A stretch of DNA of 43,768 nt from Lachnospiraceae bacterium (lineage in GTDB: Bacteria; Bacillota; Clostridia; Lachnospirales; Lachnospiraceae). The notes beneath the pieces were generated by a model, which was not told the origin of the DNA, made no database searches, and saw nothing but the letters and a program-made list of their open reading frames with translations. Both the position numbers and the translations under genes were made by a program. The first letter of the stretch is position 1, and each line of letters begins with the position of its first letter. The stretch covers positions 1 through 43,768 of the forward strand of contig JAGBBM010000052.1 of the NCBI GenBank assembly GCA_017938485.1, given 5' to 3'. Positions 1 to 7,509 of this stretch are shown here, piece by piece.

Positions 1-61
1 CACAGAAGATACTGAAGCTAACACAGAGGAATCAACGGAAGATACAGATGCTACAGAATAA
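1..61 (+). CDS. 3' end of an upstream gene (acidic Thr/Glu/Asp-rich tail)
   Basis: An open frame enters from the left edge and ends at TAA 59-61, encoding about 19 residues rich in Thr, Glu, Asp and Ala. Only this tail is visible, so the family cannot be read from sequence. In dcw clusters the gene before the class B PBP is usually a short FtsL-like division protein, so an FtsL-type protein with an acidic C-terminal tail is a guess from position. The next gene starts 52 bases downstream with no terminator between, so the two are probably cotranscribed. Confidence 0.5.
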   Translation, partial: TEDTEANTEESTEDTDATE

Positions 62-113
62 AACATTATAACAAGTCATAGATTTAAAGTAAGAATGATT
101 AAAGTGGGATAAT

Positions 114-1844
114 TTGAAAAAAATAAATGATACAAATTATTTTACAGTACACAGTATAAAAAGACTGGAAATATTCTTTGTGCTATGCTTAATCATGATA
201 ACGGTGGTGACAGTTAGACTTGGATATATTATGCTAATTGCTGAGAATAAATACAGCAAAATGGCCACAAGTCTTCAAGAACGCGAAAGAAGCATAAAGG
301 CACCAAGAGGAATAATCTATGATAGAAATGGTGTGGTTATAGCGGGAAATAAACCGGTATGTTCCATATCCGTTATTCATAATCAGATAACTGACCCGGA
401 GGAAGTAATAAAAGTTCTTTCTGAAAAGCTGGATATTTCTCCTGAAGAAGTAAGAAAGAAGGTAGAAAAGGTTTCCTCTAGGGAAAAGATAAAAAGCAAT
501 GTGGAAAAACATATTGCTGACGAGATTAGAAATCTTGATTTGGATGGAGTAATGGTGGATGAAGATTATAAAAGATATTATCCCTATTCCACTTTGGCAT
601 CCAAGGTAATTGGTTTTACTGGTGCTGATAATCAGGGCATTGTAGGTTTAGAGGTTTTTTATGATGACACTCTCATGGGAGAGGATGGAAGCATAAATAC
701 TCTCACCGATGCAAAAGGTATTGAGATAGCGAATTTGCCGGAGACAAGAAAAGAGCCTGTTCCAGGACATAATCTTGTACTATCTATAGATGTAAATATC
801 CAACAGTATATTGAACAGCTGGCAAGTGAGACTATGGAAAAATGTCAGGCAAAGAGAGTCTGCATAATTGTTATGAATCCGCAAAATGGTGAGATATATG
901 CTATGACGGATTATCCGGAATATGATTTGAATAGCCCATTTACATTAAATTATGTTGCGGATGCAGATGATAATCAGGATAGACTTAACCAAATGTGGAG
1001 AAACTTTTGTATAAACGATACATATGAACCGGGCTCTGCATTTAAGATAGTAACTGCTACTGCAGCCTTGGAAGAGGGTGTTGTCAGTGTTGAGGATGGC
1101 TTTTATTGTCCTGGATATAAGATTGTTGAAGATAGAAAAATTAGATGTCATAAAGTAGTAGGCCATGGAAGTGAGACTTTTAAAGATGGTCTCCTTAATT
1201 CCTGTAATCCGGTGTTTATGGAAGTGGGAGCAAGAATTGGAGCTACGAATTTTTACAAACAGATGGAAAAGCTTGGATTGTTTAAAAAAACTGGAATAGA
1301 CCTTCCTGGTGAAGCGAATTCCATATTTCACGATTTGGAGAATGTGAAAGCTGTAGAGCTTGCCACAATGTCTTTCGGACAGTCCTTTCAGATTACCCCG
1401 CTTCAGTTACTTAGAGCAGTATCTGCAGTTGTAAATGGGGGAACACTTATAACACCACATTTTGGTGTTTATGTTACAGATGAAAATAATAATGTCATAG
1501 AAAAGCTAGAGTATGAAACAGAAGAAAATGTTATAAGCCATGAGACCTCAGAACTTATGAAGGAGCTTTTGGGGGCGGTAGTGTCAGAAGGTGGAGGAAA
1601 TAAGGCTTATGTGGAAGGCTTTAGTATAGGTGGAAAAACAGCTACCAGCGAGAAATTACCTAGAAGTAGCAATAAATATATTGCTTCCTTTGTTGGATTT
1701 GCTCCGGTAGATAACCCTAAGGTTATGGCTTTTGTGCTTATTGATGAGCCACAGGGGATATATTATGGTGGAACTATTGCAGCTCCTGTGGCCGGAGAAA
1801 TATTTGAGAATATACTTCCTTATCTTGGGATTGAAGGAGAATAA
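114..1844 (+). CDS. Class B penicillin-binding protein (FtsI/PBP2B/SpoVD type transpeptidase)
   Basis: This is a peptidoglycan D,D-transpeptidase for septal or spore cortex wall synthesis, probably working with the SEDS protein encoded downstream (ftsW). The 576 residues show a short cytoplasmic N-terminus, one membrane anchor at about residues 19-42, a PBP dimerisation domain (about 60-210) and a transpeptidase domain (about 245-570). The active-site motifs are visible: SxxK at S308-K311, SxN at S363-N365, and a KTG-box written KTAT at 508-511, with Ala where Gly is usual. No PASTA domain follows, so it is shorter than typical SpoVD or PBP2B. The start is TTG at 114. A modest GTGGGA-like ribosome site lies just upstream, and no in-frame ATG lies before the membrane anchor. 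It heads the pbp-mraY-murD-ftsW-divIB run. Sequence alone does not decide between the division and sporulation paralogue. Confidence 0.9.
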   Translation: MKKINDTNYFTVHSIKRLEIFFVLCLIMITVVTVRLGYIMLIAENKYSKMATSLQERERSIKAPRGIIYDRNGVVIAGNKPVCSISVIHNQITDPEEVIKVLSEKLDISPEEVRKKVEKVSSREKIKSNVEKHIADEIRNLDLDGVMVDEDYKRYYPYSTLASKVIGFTGADNQGIVGLEVFYDDTLMGEDGSINTLTDAKGIEIANLPETRKEPVPGHNLVLSIDVNIQQYIEQLASETMEKCQAKRVCIIVMNPQNGEIYAMTDYPEYDLNSPFTLNYVADADDNQDRLNQMWRNFCINDTYEPGSAFKIVTATAALEEGVVSVEDGFYCPGYKIVEDRKIRCHKVVGHGSETFKDGLLNSCNPVFMEVGARIGATNFYKQMEKLGLFKKTGIDLPGEANSIFHDLENVKAVELATMSFGQSFQITPLQLLRAVSAVVNGGTLITPHFGVYVTDENNNVIEKLEYETEENVISHETSELMKELLGAVVSEGGGNKAYVEGFSIGGKTATSEKLPRSSNKYIASFVGFAPVDNPKVMAFVLIDEPQGIYYGGTIAAPVAGEIFENILPYLGIEGE

Positions 1845-1875
1845 AAATACTTAAGAGTTAAAAAGGAGAAAAGTT

Positions 1876-2835
1876 ATGAGTGAGTTTCAGAAAGTAGTTA
1901 TATTGCCAATATTAATTGCCTTTGCAATAAGCGTGGTGTTAAGCCCGATTATTATACCTTTTTTAAAGAAACTTAAGTTTGGTCAGTTTGTCAGAGAGGA
2001 TGGACCGGAATCACATCTTAAAAAATCTGGAACTCCTACTATGGGCGGACTTATAATTCTTTTCAGTATAGTTATAACAGCACTCTTTTATATCAAGGAT
2101 TATCCACAGATTATTCCAGTGTTGTTTGCTACACTTGGATTTGGATTTGTAGGATTTTTGGATGATTATATTAAGGTTGTAATGAAACGTTCTATGGGAC
2201 TTCGCGCATGGCAAAAGATGGTGGGACAGTTTCTTGTAACTGGAATATTCGCATATTACATTTACGCACATACAGATTTGGGAACAGACATAATGATTCC
2301 TTTTGTAGATAAAACTGTAGATATAGGTTGGGTGTACTGGCCACTTATGTTCTTTGTAATGCTTGGAACAGCAAATGGCGCAAACTTTACAGATGGACTT
2401 GATGGTCTTGCCTCCTCAGTTACAGTTCTCATTGCAACATTTTTCACAGTGGTAGCCATAGTGTTTGGTTCAGATGTTGCACCAATTACATGTGCTACAG
2501 TTGGTAGCTTACTTGGATTTTTGGTGTATAACGTGTATCCTGCCAGAGTATTTATGGGAGATACAGGCTCCCTAGCCTTAGGAGGATTTGTTGCATCAAC
2601 TGCTTATGTTCTTAAGATGCCACTAATCATATTGATAGTTGCATTTATATATTTCCTTGAAGTTGTATCAGTAATTATTCAGGTATTATACTTTAAGAAG
2701 ACAGGAAAAAGAGTGTTTAAGATGGCTCCAATTCATCATCATTTTGAGTTGTGTGGATGGCCGGAAACAAAAGTAGTTGCTATATTCTCCATTGTGACAG
2801 CAGTGCTTTGCCTTATAGGAATGTTAGCTATATAA
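1876..2835 (+). CDS. mraY: Phospho-N-acetylmuramoyl-pentapeptide transferase MraY
   Basis: MraY transfers phospho-MurNAc-pentapeptide from the UDP-linked precursor to undecaprenyl phosphate, making lipid I at the inner face of the membrane. The 319-residue protein is of normal family length and almost wholly hydrophobic, consistent with ten membrane segments. Family signatures are visible: an early SGTPTMGG loop, the Asp-Asp motif in GFLDDYIK, the NGANFTDGLDGL stretch with the catalytic and Mg-binding Asp residues, and the His-rich PIHHHFEL loop near the C-terminus. The ATG at 1876 is preceded by AAAAAGGAGAAA. It lies 31 bases after the PBP stop and 17 bases before murD, inside the operon. 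Confidence 0.97.
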   Translation: MSEFQKVVILPILIAFAISVVLSPIIIPFLKKLKFGQFVREDGPESHLKKSGTPTMGGLIILFSIVITALFYIKDYPQIIPVLFATLGFGFVGFLDDYIKVVMKRSMGLRAWQKMVGQFLVTGIFAYYIYAHTDLGTDIMIPFVDKTVDIGWVYWPLMFFVMLGTANGANFTDGLDGLASSVTVLIATFFTVVAIVFGSDVAPITCATVGSLLGFLVYNVYPARVFMGDTGSLALGGFVASTAYVLKMPLIILIVAFIYFLEVVSVIIQVLYFKKTGKRVFKMAPIHHHFELCGWPETKVVAIFSIVTAVLCLIGMLAI

Positions 2836-2852
2836 GGTTAGGAGGTTATATT

Positions 2853-4217
2853 ATGTTTGAGAAAAAAGTATTGGTAGCAGGATGCGGAAAGAGTGGAATT
2901 GGTGCAAGTATTCTTTTAGCTAGAAACGGTGAAAAGGTAATACTTTTTGATGAGAATGAGACAAAAGATGCGGATTCTGTTAGAGAGTTAATTGGAAACG
3001 TAAAGGGAAAAGAAAATATAGAAATATATATAGGACAGCTTAAAGAAGAGGTTATAGCTCAGTGTGAGCTTATGGTTATTAGCCCGGGAATTCCTGTAGA
3101 CAAACCTTTTGTTAAGAAGGTTAAAGATATGGGACTTTCAGTGTGGAGTGAGATAGAGCTTGCTTACCACTATGAAAAGGGAAGTGTAGTTGCCATAACA
3201 GGAACAAATGGTAAAACTACAACCACAACTTTGGTGGGTGAGATTATGAAGGCTTACAATGAAAAAACTTATGTTGTGGGTAATATCGGAACACCATATA
3301 CAGAGCTTGCAGATGCAACTTCTAAAGATTCTGTGACAGTAGCGGAGATAAGTAGTTTTCAGTTGGAAACTATAGTAGATTTTGCACCTAAGGTAAGTGC
3401 AGTTCTCAACATTACACCAGATCATTTGAATAGACATTACACATTTGAGAATTATGCTAAGTGTAAGATTGATATAACTAAGAATCAGAATGAAGATGAT
3501 TTTGCTATATTGAACTATGATGACGAAGATACTGTTAAGTATGCAAAGGATATAAAGGCTAAGTCTATATACTTTAGTAGAAAGACAAAACTTGATGAAG
3601 GCGTGTATGTAGACAGAGATGATGTACTTGTAAAGTATGATGGTAAAGTTAAGAAGATACTTTCTTTACAGGATATAAAATTGTTGGGTACACATAATGT
3701 GGAAAACATTTTAGCAGCAGTGGCTATGACATATTTTATGGGTGTGCCGGCAGAAATAATTGCAAAGGTATGTACAGAGTTTCAGGGCGTTGAACATAGA
3801 ATTGAGTATGTAAAGACAATAAATGGAGTTGCATATTACAATGATTCTAAGGGAACAAATCCTGACGCGGCAATAAAAGGTATAAAAGCTATGACAACAA
3901 CCACATTCCTAATTGGTGGTGGATACGACAAGGGAGTAGGCTTTGATGACTGGGTAAAGGAATTTGCTGCAAAGGTGAAATACCTTGTACTTATAGGCGA
4001 AACAGCAGAAAAAATTGACCTTTGTGCTAAACAACATGGTTTCTACAGCATAGTCCATATGGATACCTTGGAGGAAGCTGTTGAATTTTGTTATAGAAAT
4101 GCCAGACCGGGAGACGCGGTACTTCTTTCTCCTGCCTGCGCAAGCTGGGATATGTTTGAAAGCTATGAGCAAAGAGGTAATTTGTTCAAAGAGTATGTAA
4201 GAAATCTAGAGGAGTGA
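2853..4217 (+). CDS. murD: UDP-N-acetylmuramoylalanine-D-glutamate ligase MurD
   Basis: MurD adds D-glutamate to UDP-MurNAc-L-Ala in the cytoplasm using ATP. The 454-residue product starts MFEKKVLVAGCGKSG, a Rossmann-like N-terminal domain. It then has the Mur-ligase ATP loop GTNGKTTTT in the central domain and the YNDSKGTNPDAA and ACASWDMFE stretches typical of the C-terminal domain. The frame stays open upstream into mraY (to 2751), but TAGGAGGT at 2839-2846 with a 6-base spacer fixes the start at ATG 2853. The stop overlaps the ribosome-binding region of ftsW, indicating tight coupling. Confidence 0.96.
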   Translation: MFEKKVLVAGCGKSGIGASILLARNGEKVILFDENETKDADSVRELIGNVKGKENIEIYIGQLKEEVIAQCELMVISPGIPVDKPFVKKVKDMGLSVWSEIELAYHYEKGSVVAITGTNGKTTTTTLVGEIMKAYNEKTYVVGNIGTPYTELADATSKDSVTVAEISSFQLETIVDFAPKVSAVLNITPDHLNRHYTFENYAKCKIDITKNQNEDDFAILNYDDEDTVKYAKDIKAKSIYFSRKTKLDEGVYVDRDDVLVKYDGKVKKILSLQDIKLLGTHNVENILAAVAMTYFMGVPAEIIAKVCTEFQGVEHRIEYVKTINGVAYYNDSKGTNPDAAIKGIKAMTTTTFLIGGGYDKGVGFDDWVKEFAAKVKYLVLIGETAEKIDLCAKQHGFYSIVHMDTLEEAVEFCYRNARPGDAVLLSPACASWDMFESYEQRGNLFKEYVRNLEE

Positions 4218-4224
4218 TTAATTA

Positions 4225-5370
4225 GTGGATGGAAATAGTCGCACTATGGAAAGACAATCGCATAGAAGAAGCAGTAGGAGCGGATGGCTAAGTGGAGGCT
4301 ACTTGGATTATCAGACTATATTTATACTAGCGGTTATAGTACTTATAGGTCTTTTGATGGTATATAGTGCCAGCTCATACAAGGGAGTTGTTCTTACTGG
4401 TGACAGTGCATATTTTGTTAAAAGACAGGCGTTCTTTGCAGTGCTAGCTTTCGGAATCATGCTTTTTATGTCAAAGAGAGACCACTACAAATATAGAGCT
4501 ATAAGTCAGGTTAGTATGATTGTGTCTTTGGTTCTTTGTACAGTGGTTATGATTATGGGAGAGGCTACAAATGGTGCCGTTAGATGGATATCTATAGCAG
4601 GAGTTAGATTCCAGCCATCAGAGATTGCAAAAATTGCTATCATAATATACATGGCTCATGTGTGTGAGGTTCAGTCTAAGAGACTTGATACCATAAAAGG
4701 TATTCTCCAGATGTGTACGTTACCACTTATATGTATAGTTCTTATTGCCATGGAAAACTTAAGTACAGCTATTGTATGTTTTTGTATTGTGCTTGCAATG
4801 TTGTTTGTGGCAAGCCCTAAGGTAAAACACTTATTTATTATGTGTATTATCGGAGGCGTGGCGGCTTTTGCAGCTATCTTCTTGGTTGGATATAGAGGAG
4901 ATAGAATTGATGCTTGGCTTCATCCTGAAACCAGTGAATATGGTTTCCAGACCATGCAATCACTTTATGCCATAGGAACAGGTGGATTGTTCGGAAGAGG
5001 CTTGGGACAGAGTATTCAGAAGATGGGATTTTTACCAGAGGCCCACAATGATATGATTTTTTCTATTATCTGTGAAGAGTTAGGATTATTTGGTGCCATT
5101 GGAATTATCATACTGTTTATCATGCTTCTTTATAGAATGAAATACATAGCAGACCACACACAGGATAGATTCGGTGGATTTTTGGTAACAGGAGTTATGA
5201 CCCATATAGCGGTTCAGCTCATAATCAATATAGGTGTTGTAACAAATACAATACCTCCTACCGGAGTTACATTACCATTTATAAGTTATGGTGGTACGTC
5301 TTTGGTATTTGCACTTCTTGAAATGAGTTTAGTTCTTAGTGTTTCAAGAAAAATCAAGCCTACAGAATAG
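4225..5370 (+). CDS. ftsW: SEDS-family peptidoglycan glycosyltransferase FtsW (or SpoVE)
   Basis: FtsW polymerises lipid II at the septum together with a class B PBP. The 381-residue protein has a basic cytoplasmic N-terminus (RQSHRRSSRSG) and about ten membrane segments. The conserved SEDS signatures are present: WISIAGVRFQPSE, a long extracytoplasmic loop with GYRGDRIDAWLHPE, PEAHNDMIFSIICEELG with the essential acidic residues, and the C-terminal PPTGVTLPFISYGG motif. The start is GTG 4225, with AGAGGAGTGA overlapping the murD stop. An in-frame ATG at 4246 is a weaker alternative. SpoVE belongs to the same family and cannot be excluded, but the dcw position favours FtsW. Confidence 0.93.
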   Translation: MDGNSRTMERQSHRRSSRSGWLSGGYLDYQTIFILAVIVLIGLLMVYSASSYKGVVLTGDSAYFVKRQAFFAVLAFGIMLFMSKRDHYKYRAISQVSMIVSLVLCTVVMIMGEATNGAVRWISIAGVRFQPSEIAKIAIIIYMAHVCEVQSKRLDTIKGILQMCTLPLICIVLIAMENLSTAIVCFCIVLAMLFVASPKVKHLFIMCIIGGVAAFAAIFLVGYRGDRIDAWLHPETSEYGFQTMQSLYAIGTGGLFGRGLGQSIQKMGFLPEAHNDMIFSIICEELGLFGAIGIIILFIMLLYRMKYIADHTQDRFGGFLVTGVMTHIAVQLIINIGVVTNTIPPTGVTLPFISYGGTSLVFALLEMSLVLSVSRKIKPTE

Positions 5371-5390
5371 TGTAAGGATTGGTGGTGCCT

Positions 5391-6086
5391 ATGAAAAAGT
5401 GGATTATATTAGTTTCGGTATTGCTTGTGCTTCTTGGTGGAGTGCTTTACTTAAATACATATGAGTTAAAAGAGATAAGGGTTTCCGGTTGTGAAAATGT
5501 GGATGAGCAGCAGGTTATAGATGCTGTAAAAGCAAAAGCAAACAACACGGTGATATTATATTTATCAAATAAGATAGACCCTATAGAAGGAATACCCTTT
5601 GTAAATAAGATAGAAATTGAATTTATATCGAAAAATGAGGTATCTGTTGTGGTTTTTGAAAAGTCCATGGCAGGCTGTGTCGAGTACATGAATGATTATG
5701 TGTATTTCGATAAGGATGGTGTTATATTGGACGTATCCTCGAAAATGATTGAGGGTGTGCCTTGTATAAAAGGTCTCAGCTTTAATAGTTGGGAAATGGG
5801 CGAGAAGTTGCCTATAGCTGATGAAGGTAAATTTCAGCTTATCTTATCTATAACCCAGTTAATTGAAAAGTATGAGTTGGCCATTGATGCAATTAGGTTC
5901 ACTGCAGAAAATGAGATTATACTGGTGCATGAGAAGATAACTATAGAATTAGGGAGTGGTGAAAACTTAGAAATTCAAATGATGAATCTTGGCAGTATAC
6001 TTGAAGGATTAAAGGGATTAGAAGGAACTTTGTATATGAAAGACTTCGATTCTGATGAAGCGACAGCAAGTTTTAGCAATAAATGA
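5391..6086 (+). CDS. divIB: Cell division protein DivIB/FtsQ
   Basis: DivIB/FtsQ is a bitopic division protein that stabilises the divisome through an extracytoplasmic POTRA domain. The roughly 231-residue product has a basic N-terminus (MKKW), one membrane segment at about residues 4-20, and then the POTRA-like start LKEIRVSGCENVDEQQV. A beta-rich domain and an acidic tail follow. The start is uncertain. ATG 5391 is used here, but GTG 5385 sits at better spacing (6 bases) from AAGGA at 5374-5378, and TTG 5379 is also open; the difference is at most four residues. It lies 20 bases after ftsW. No murG, murC or ftsA lies between it and ftsZ. Confidence 0.85.
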   Translation: MKKWIILVSVLLVLLGGVLYLNTYELKEIRVSGCENVDEQQVIDAVKAKANNTVILYLSNKIDPIEGIPFVNKIEIEFISKNEVSVVVFEKSMAGCVEYMNDYVYFDKDGVILDVSSKMIEGVPCIKGLSFNSWEMGEKLPIADEGKFQLILSITQLIEKYELAIDAIRFTAENEIILVHEKITIELGSGENLEIQMMNLGSILEGLKGLEGTLYMKDFDSDEATASFSNK

Positions 6087-6096
6087 TAAAAATATG

Positions 6097-6125
6097 TTGA
6101 TATTTTCTCAAAAAAATTATATTAT
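6097..6125 (+). promoter_or_regulatory. Predicted sigma-A promoter of ftsZ
   Basis: TTGATA at 6097-6102 and TATTAT at 6120-6125 are separated by 17 bases, in the gap between divIB and ftsZ. Transcription would start about 6132 and give a leader of about 80 nt. This lets ftsZ be expressed separately from the upstream wall genes. The call rests on hexamer match only. Confidence 0.55.
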
Positions 6126-6211
6126 TAAGGTAATAATGCAACAATGTGGGTAATTATACGTTATTGCGATATATATATTACAAATTAAACACAATGAAGG
6201 AGGAGAAGACC

Positions 6212-7423
6212 TTGCTTGAAATAAAATCAAACGATGAAAAAACCCCTGCAAGAATCCTAGTTATTGGTGTGGGTGGTGCTGGTAACAATGCAGTAAACAG
6301 AATGATCGACGAAAATGTGGAGGGTGTAGAGCTAATAGCTATTAACACAGACAAGCAGATTTTGTCACAGAGTAGAGCTACTACTAAGATTCAGATTGGT
6401 GAGAAACTCACTAAGGGACTTGGTGCAGGTGCAAAGCCTGAGATTGGTGCAAGTGCCGTAGAGGAGAATAGAGAGGAAATCACTGATATCATGAAGGATG
6501 CCAATATGGTATTTGTAACTTGTGGTATGGGTGGTGGAACAGGAACAGGTGCTGCTCCTGTTGTTGCTGAGATAGCTCGTAATCTCGGTATCCTTACCGT
6601 TGGTGTTGTAACTAAGCCTTTCTCATTTGAAGGAAAGCCTAGAATGACTAACGCTATAAACGGTATTGCAAAGCTTAGAGAGAATGTAGATACACTTATA
6701 GTTATTCCTAACGATAAACTTTTACAGGTGTGTGATAAGCGTACAAGTATCCCAGAGGCTCTTAAGAAGGCTGATGAGGTTCTTCAACAGGGTGTTCAGG
6801 GTGTAACAGACCTTATCAATAAGCCTGGTCTTATCAACCTTGACTTTGCTGATATTCAGACAGTTATGAGAGATAAGGGTATTGCTCATATCGGTATCGG
6901 TAGAGCAAGTGGAGATAACAAGGCAGTTGACGCAATTAAGTCAGCTATGGATAGTCCATTGCTTGAGACTACAGTTGCAGGTGCAACAGATATTATCGTT
7001 AACTTCTCAGGTAACATCGGTATTGTGGAAGCATACGATGCTATTACATACCTTACAGAAGTTGCTGGAGAAAGTGTTAATATTATCTTTGGTACAGTTG
7101 ACAATGATGTTATGGGTGAGGATGTATGTATTACAATCATCGCTACAGGTATTGAAGGTAAGGCAGGAGAGGGAGTTGCTGTTTCAATCCCAACAAGTCA
7201 GGGAGCAAAGCCATCAGTGGCACCTATTAAGACTCCAACTTATTCTGGACAGCCTATTACAAGTGCAGCTCCATCAGCACCAAAGCCATCATTTATGAGT
7301 AGTCCATCAACTGTTAAGCCAGCGGTTGATTTAAATAGCCCAGTTAAGCCAGCTTCTGTTAAGCCGACTAATGGGGCATCAGCAAGCGGAATTAAGATAC
7401 CAGATTTTCTTAAGAGAGGCTAA
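6212..7423 (+). CDS. ftsZ: Cell division GTPase FtsZ
   Basis: FtsZ is the tubulin-like GTPase that forms the cytokinetic ring. The N-terminal GTPase domain opens with [17 protein letters not shown] and carries the tubulin signature GGGTGTG at residues 107-113. Residues about 315-390 form a Pro/Ser/Lys-rich linker, and the last residues ([10 protein letters not shown]) are the conserved C-terminal peptide that binds membrane tethers. The frame is open from 6146 and has an ATG at 6194. However, AAGGAGGAG at 6197-6205 lies after that ATG, and 6 bases before TTG 6212. Starting there gives [10 protein letters not shown], a normal FtsZ N-terminus of 403 residues. It has its own promoter and a terminator. 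Confidence 0.97.
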   Translation: MLEIKSNDEKTPARILVIGVGGAGNNAVNRMIDENVEGVELIAINTDKQILSQSRATTKIQIGEKLTKGLGAGAKPEIGASAVEENREEITDIMKDANMVFVTCGMGGGTGTGAAPVVAEIARNLGILTVGVVTKPFSFEGKPRMTNAINGIAKLRENVDTLIVIPNDKLLQVCDKRTSIPEALKKADEVLQQGVQGVTDLINKPGLINLDFADIQTVMRDKGIAHIGIGRASGDNKAVDAIKSAMDSPLLETTVAGATDIIVNFSGNIGIVEAYDAITYLTEVAGESVNIIFGTVDNDVMGEDVCITIIATGIEGKAGEGVAVSIPTSQGAKPSVAPIKTPTYSGQPITSAAPSAPKPSFMSSPSTVKPAVDLNSPVKPASVKPTNGASASGIKIPDFLKRG

Positions 7424-7440
7424 TTATTAGTAAATTAGGA

Positions 7441-7479
7441 CTGTTGCACTGGAGTATTTCGGTGCAACAGCCTTTTTGT
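7441..7479 (+). terminator. Rho-independent terminator after ftsZ
   Basis: The arm CTGTTGCAC (7441-7449) pairs perfectly with GTGCAACAG (7462-7470) around a 12-base loop, followed by CCTTTTTGTT. It lies 17 bases past the ftsZ stop and closes the division cluster. Confidence 0.85.
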
Positions 7480-7509
7480 TACATAAATATGTTATGAGAG
7501 GAAGATATT

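Noticed and set aside
2751..2852. MurD N-terminal extension reaching into mraY
   Set aside because: The extra residues are the out-of-frame mraY end; the AGGAGG site places the start at 2853.
6882..7298. A 138-codon frame inside ftsZ
   Set aside because: Out-of-frame shadow of a strongly conserved gene, with Leu/Gln/Ser-biased content.
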